This document shows, one piece after another, positions 61,502-64,000 of a DNA stretch of 64,000 nucleotides. Source of the DNA: Prevotella pallens ATCC 700821 (GTDB taxonomy: Bacteria > Bacteroidota > Bacteroidia > Bacteroidales > Bacteroidaceae); assembly GCF_000220255.1 (NCBI RefSeq), contig NZ_GL982513.1, positions 1,015,836 through 1,079,835 on the forward strand, given 5' to 3'. The notes beneath the pieces were generated by a model. The model ran no database searches, was not told the origin of the DNA, and was given only the letters and a program-made list of their open reading frames with translations. Made by a program: the position numbers and the translations under genes. Each line of letters begins with the position of its first letter. The stretch's first letter is position 1.

Positions 61502-64000
61502 TTAATATCCAAAGATTTCTTCTGTTGTAACACGCTTTATAGGAGCTATCTTCTCTAAAGCTTTCATATCAAGTTCTTTCTCATCTCCAAGGATAAGATA
61601 CTTGAATGTTTTATGGCCTATATTAGTTTTTTCGAAGTTGATAATATCATCGAATGTTACACTGGGTAAATCGTTATATATCTTTTCGCTCAATGTACAA
61701 TTTAAGCCCATCTTTTGTGCATTCATATAAGCAGAAAGAATAGAGAACTTGGTTGTACGAGTTGAAGCAAGACTCTTCAATAAGTTCTGCTTAGCCAAAT
61801 CGAAATTAGCTAGTCGTACAGGCATATTATTGAGAAGTTCGTTAAACTGTGCGATACAGTCCATCATCTTATCATTCTGTGTGATTATGAATGTGTTGAA
61901 GTAATCTTTATCGCCCAAACGATTTGGCATGTGATAGCTTGCGCTGGCTGTATATGCTAATGCACGAGCCTCGCGCATTTCTTGGAACACAATAGCATTC
62001 ATACCACCACCAAAGTACTCGTTGAAGAGTGAAATCTTTGCAGCATCGTTAGGATTCCATTCCTTATTTTCGTTATGGAATTGAACCATATAGATGTTCT
62101 TTGCGTTGTAAGGTGCGATAATAACTTCGTTTTGAGGTGTTGTTTGCAGAGTATAACGTTTTTCCTTTGGCAATGGTGCAAACTTCTTAGCTGTTTTGAA
62201 AGTCTTAGCCAAAAGATTATCAATATCTTTTATAGATGATGGACCATAGTAGAGTACTGTTTGCTTGTAGTTCTTCAAGTTTTTAAGTACGTTCAATAGT
62301 TTTTGTGGGTCCATACTCTTCAGCTGCTGTTCGCTCAAAATATTACGTGTAGAGTTATATGGGCCATACATACCATAATTTTGTAAAGCTCTAAAGTTGC
62401 CTTTTTGGTCTGCCTTATTATCTTTTTGCGATTTAATAAGTAAATCTACAGCAGCATTGTAAGCAGCTTTATCTACCTTTGCATTGTCAATTACATAATT
62501 TATAAGAGCTAAAGCTTTTGGAAGATTTTCGTTCAAACCTGTCATATAGAAGTAGGTCTCATCTTCTGATTGTTCAATATCGTAGTCGCAAGCTAGCTTA
62601 TACAGTTCTTGTTTTATTTGTGCATTGGTCATCTTATCAGTACCAAGATAGTCAAGATACATTTTTGCATAAGTCGGTAATATATCGCTTTCTTTTCCAA
62701 AAGGAATTTGCAAGTAGAGTGTAAATAAGTCGTCTTGTGTATTCTGTTTGTAAAGTATAGGCCAACCTTTCTTTGTCATACCCTTAGTAAGGTCTTTCTT
62801 GAAATCAACAAATACGGGTTTGATAGGTTCTACCTTATTATTTACTATTGTTTGTAAGAAAGTAGAATGTTTATCGTTATTTGTTGGGATTGGCGTTATT
62901 TTTGGTTTATCAACCTTATGTATTGTCGTATCTGTTCCCTGCACTTTATAGATTGCGGCATAACCATTTGTGAAGAAACGATTTGCAAAGCTAACTATTT
63001 CTGCTTTTGTCATCTTTGAAATACGGTCAAGTTGTCCAACTTCCTGCTTCCAATCAACATTATTAATGAAGGCATTTACAAAAGCCTTTGCTCGGAACTG
63101 ATTGTTGTCGAGATTTTTATAATAACTGCGTTTGTAGTTGTTTATAACAGAAGGTAGCAAGTCGTCAGAGAATTCTCCTTTTTTTAACTTCTCTATTTCG
63201 GCAAGCAATAAATTGCGAACCTCTTGCAAAGTTTGTCCTTTTTTAGGTGTACCCAATGCAATAAACATTGAGTAGTCTGTTAAATCTGAGAAACCTGCAC
63301 CAGCAGATTGAACCTTCATAGTTTGATTCAAATCTAAATCGAAAAGACCTGCATGTCCGTTACTCAACAAATTACTAATAATATTGAGTGTATCGCATTG
63401 TAACGAGTTTCCTCTTTCACCTCTCCAACCCAAATAAACAGTTTCAGCTTCTAAACCTACTACAGTAGTATCTACTGGATGTGTGAACTTAGGTTGGGCA
63501 CCGTATTGAGGGATGCTTAGAGTTTCACTCTTTTTCCAGTTTCCAAAATACTTTTCAATGGTAGCTACAGTCTCGTCTGGGTTAAGATCACCTGATAAAC
63601 ATATAGCAATATTATTTGGCACATAGTATCGGTGATAATAGTTCATAATATTTGTGATAGAAGGATTCTTCAAATGTTCGCCTCTACCAATTGTAGTCTG
63701 TGTACCGTATGGGTGGTTAGGGAAAAGCTTTGCCATTAAAGCTGTAAATAGCTTTCTTCCATCGCTTGTTAACCCCATATTATACTCTTCATATACAGCT
63801 TCAAGCTCTGTATGAAAGCCTCGAATAACCATATTTTGGAAACGGTCGCCTTGCACTTTTGCCCAAGAATCTATTTCATTACTTGGTATATTCTCTACAT
63901 AACAAGTAACATCGTTAGAGGTATAAGCATTTGTACCCTGACTTCCAATAGCAGCCATTAACTTGTCGTACTCATTAGGTATATTGTATTGTGCAGCTAT
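61502..64000 (-). CDS. M16-family (insulinase-like) peptidase, 5-prime end cut
   Basis: The reading frame stays open to the window edge, 14 codons past an internal ATG at 63958. The N-terminus with the HxxEH zinc motif is therefore outside. Seen: the post-motif region YDKLMAAIGSQGTNAYTSND, FHTELEAVYEEYNMG with the third zinc ligand Glu, and HPYGTQTTIGRGEHLKNPS. The second, inactive-type M16 half ends with EYFGGGMNAIVFQEMREARA. The visible length is 833 codons. Known homologues are periplasmic zinc peptidases of about 930-970 aa. Confidence 0.9.
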   Translation of the reverse strand: MAAQYNIPNEYDKLMAAIGSQGTNAYTSNDVTCYVENIPSNEIDSWAKVQGDRFQNMVIRGFHTELEAVYEEYNMGLTSDGRKLFTALMAKLFPNHPYGTQTTIGRGEHLKNPSITNIMNYYHRYYVPNNIAICLSGDLNPDETVATIEKYFGNWKKSETLSIPQYGAQPKFTHPVDTTVVGLEAETVYLGWRGERGNSLQCDTLNIISNLLSNGHAGLFDLDLNQTMKVQSAGAGFSDLTDYSMFIALGTPKKGQTLQEVRNLLLAEIEKLKKGEFSDDLLPSVINNYKRSYYKNLDNNQFRAKAFVNAFINNVDWKQEVGQLDRISKMTKAEIVSFANRFFTNGYAAIYKVQGTDTTIHKVDKPKITPIPTNNDKHSTFLQTIVNNKVEPIKPVFVDFKKDLTKGMTKKGWPILYKQNTQDDLFTLYLQIPFGKESDILPTYAKMYLDYLGTDKMTNAQIKQELYKLACDYDIEQSEDETYFYMTGLNENLPKALALINYVIDNAKVDKAAYNAAVDLLIKSQKDNKADQKGNFRALQNYGMYGPYNSTRNILSEQQLKSMDPQKLLNVLKNLKNYKQTVLYYGPSSIKDIDNLLAKTFKTAKKFAPLPKEKRYTLQTTPQNEVIIAPYNAKNIYMVQFHNENKEWNPNDAAKISLFNEYFGGGMNAIVFQEMREARALAYTASASYHMPNRLGDKDYFNTFIITQNDKMMDCIAQFNELLNNMPVRLANFDLAKQNLLKSLASTRTTKFSILSAYMNAQKMGLNCTLSEKIYNDLPSVTFDDIINFEKTNIGHKTFKYLILGDEKELDMKALEKIAPIKRVTTEEIFGY

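Overview
The window looks like chromosomal DNA of a low-GC member of the Bacteroidota, most likely Prevotella in the broad sense. I judge G+C to be a little under 40 % by eye. The reasons are: promoters of the Bacteroidota type (TTTG, 19-20 bp, TAnnTTTG) in front of many genes; type IX secretion and gliding genes (porX, a PorW/SprE-like lipoprotein, gldH); HU-HIG type nucleoid proteins; Bacteroidota-specific families (DUF3098, DUF4834-like); and the conserved gene strings ftsX-DUF3098-uppP-truB-queA-folK and holB-ricT-gldH. Nearly all of it is core housekeeping sequence. I see no phage, no transposase and no CRISPR.

Layout. 0-1 kb: an HU-like gene behind a five-unit 23-bp repeat array. 1.1-8.5 kb (minus): aroA, a small Cys-rich membrane protein, porW, porX and tsaE as one apparent operon. 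8.7 kb: tRNA-Pro(GGG). 9.2-11 kb (minus): psd-pssA-DUF4834 (phosphatidylethanolamine synthesis), divergent from dnaE and trxA. 15.3 kb (minus): a second HU-HIG protein. 16.4-23.3 kb (minus): an RND tripartite efflux operon ending in an lpxA-like gene. 23.6-29.1 kb (minus): cca, then a two-gene GHKL-ATPase / STAS-like cassette bracketed by a perfect 47-bp direct repeat, then a TonB-type outer-membrane barrel gene. 29.7 kb: a radical SAM protein. 30.7-35 kb: the ftsX...folK operon. 35.8-38.8 kb: holB-ricT-gldH. 38.9-42.1 kb: primary sigma factor, a secreted protein and an HprK-like / S26-like / PqqD-like triad. 42.6 kb: a lipoprotein. 43.7-47.6 kb (minus): rfbA, a Wzc-type tyrosine kinase and a HAD phosphatase. 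48.4-51.3 kb: a hypothetical gene, a ZapB-like coiled coil, zapA and rny. 51.5-55 kb (minus): MATE transporter, CopZ-like chaperone and an unusual copper ATPase. 55.8-57.8 kb: OPT transporter. 57.9-64 kb: trmO, a zinc-ribbon protein, class I fumarase and an M16 peptidase cut by the window edge.

The most unusual signal is a recurring kind of intergenic array. At least six intergenic regions carry 4-7 head-to-tail units with a strict 22-bp (once 23-bp) period. Each unit has an AT-rich palindromic core at the same position. The core is conserved within an array but usually differs between arrays (TTTAAnTTAAA, CTTAAATTTAAG, AGATATCT twice, AGCTTATAAGCT, TTATTATAA). Two arrays lie directly upstream of the two HU-HIG genes. 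I do not recognise a described family that explains them.

Other points worth attention: the 47-bp-repeat-bracketed GHKL/STAS cassette; a CopA-type ATPase that lacks the nucleotide-binding domain between DKTGTLT and the next P-domain motif; and the HprK-like/S26/PqqD triad, which resembles peptide-modification machinery but has no maturase or precursor beside it.
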